Shown one piece after another: positions 5,251-5,745 of a stretch of 5,745 nucleotides of DNA (position 1 is its first letter; each line of letters begins with the position of its first letter). Origin of the DNA: Lentisphaeria bacterium UBA1829 (lineage in GTDB: Bacteria > Verrucomicrobiota > Lentisphaeria > Victivallales > UBA1829). The stretch spans positions 712-6,456 of the forward strand of contig DDJH01000087.1 of assembly GCA_002338895.1 (NCBI GenBank), written 5' to 3'. A program made the translations under genes and the position numbers. The notes under the pieces are model-generated. The model saw only the letters and a program-made list of their open reading frames with translations, searched no databases and was not told the origin of the DNA.

Positions 5251-5745
5251 ATGATCCGACTTCAAAACGACGATGTCTCACTCACCCTCGAGGAGAACGG
5301 CACCCTTTCGGAATTGAGCAACCGGAAAAGCGGACGGATTCTGACCCTTCCCCATTCGCTGATCCGCCTGATTATCGGAGATCCACAATGTCTTGAACTG
5401 GAAGCAGTTCCATCTGGAAACCCGGAAATCCGGAAAGAGAACGACTCCCTGTATCTCCGCTATCCGGCCATCGAATGCGAACAGCGGGGCAGACTGGAAA
5501 TCGGCGTGGAGCTGAGCATCCATCTGGAAGGCGACGAAGTCCAGTGGGGCATTTCGCTCGACAACCGGACAGCGGAAGAGGTCATCCGCGAAATTCATTA
5601 TCCGATTCTGACTCTCCGGGATCCCGCCCCCCCTGCTGCGGCGATCACCTCGGAACTGGTCAGCGAGCGGATTTCGAATCTCCCGGAACAGATCCGGGCG
5701 CGCTTTACCAACTACATGTCGCCGGATCAGAAGTACATCCGCCGC
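5251..5745 (+). CDS. Unrecognised protein, N-terminal part; possible carbohydrate-active enzyme
   Basis: The frame is open for 165 codons from ATG 5251 to the right edge, so the gene is incomplete. AAAGGAGG (5237-5244) lies 6 nt before the ATG, a near-perfect ribosome binding site and the strongest in the window, suggesting high expression once transcribed. The visible part has no signal peptide or membrane segment. It reads as alternating short strands: VSLTLEENGTLSEL (9-22), then SGRILTL, then IGVELSIHLEGDEVQWGISLDN, whose core is LEGDEVQWGISL, followed by REIHYPIL. This pattern resembles the N-terminal beta-sandwich of large glycosidase-like proteins, including uncharacterised families such as DUF6259 in Lentisphaerota, but I cannot confirm a family from memory. 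The divergent AraC gene and the intervening operator-like repeat support a role in using a specific glycan. A run of seven C (5627-5633) lies inside the gene; the reading on both sides looks protein-like, so no frameshift is suspected. Confidence 0.5.
   Translation, partial: MIRLQNDDVSLTLEENGTLSELSNRKSGRILTLPHSLIRLIIGDPQCLELEAVPSGNPEIRKENDSLYLRYPAIECEQRGRLEIGVELSIHLEGDEVQWGISLDNRTAEEVIREIHYPILTLRDPAPPAAAITSELVSERISNLPEQIRARFTNYMSPDQKYIRR

Overview
The window is GC-rich and gene-dense. It holds five protein-coding genes, two of them cut by the window edges. The set (a LacZ-type glycoside hydrolase family 2 enzyme, two AraC-family regulators, a DeaD-type RNA helicase and an unrecognised probable sugar-related protein), together with a very strong excess of CCGGAA/TTCCGG, suggests a bacterium of the Lentisphaerota/Victivallis kind or another PVC-group carbohydrate degrader. 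This placement is an inference from style and gene content; no marker gene is present.

Layout from left to right. Bases 1-1062 (minus) encode the N-terminal third of a GH2 beta-galactosidase-like enzyme that runs off the left edge. Bases 1063-1330 are an AT-rich divergent control region. Bases 1331-2188 (plus) encode a complete AraC-family regulator, probably starting at TTG. Bases 2203-4005 (minus) encode a complete DEAD-box RNA helicase with a DbpA-type RNA-binding domain and a basic tail; it converges on the first regulator with only 14 bp between the stop codons. Bases 4006-4272 hold a probable long structured leader and promoter for the helicase and the end of the next gene. Bases 4273-5118 (minus) encode a second, unrelated AraC-family regulator. 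Bases 5119-5250 are a second divergent control region. Bases 5251-5745 (plus) begin an unrecognised protein that runs off the right edge.

The genes form two divergent regulator/target pairs, each an AraC-type activator facing a gene that is, or may be, for carbohydrate breakdown, with a housekeeping-type RNA helicase between them. The simplest reading is that each regulator senses a sugar and switches on the gene it faces. The second pair has a direct repeat of TGGCACA at exactly 21 bp, the geometry of an AraC operator, next to a promoter with a good -10 and a poor -35.

No defence system, mobile element, CRISPR array, tRNA or rRNA was seen. The most interesting signals are in the intergenic DNA: the 21-bp direct repeat, two tandem hairpins in the helicase leader, and the 7-mer ACTATAC, which I found four times, only in the gaps between genes, at plausible -10 positions. 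Nothing here clearly amounts to a new biological system.
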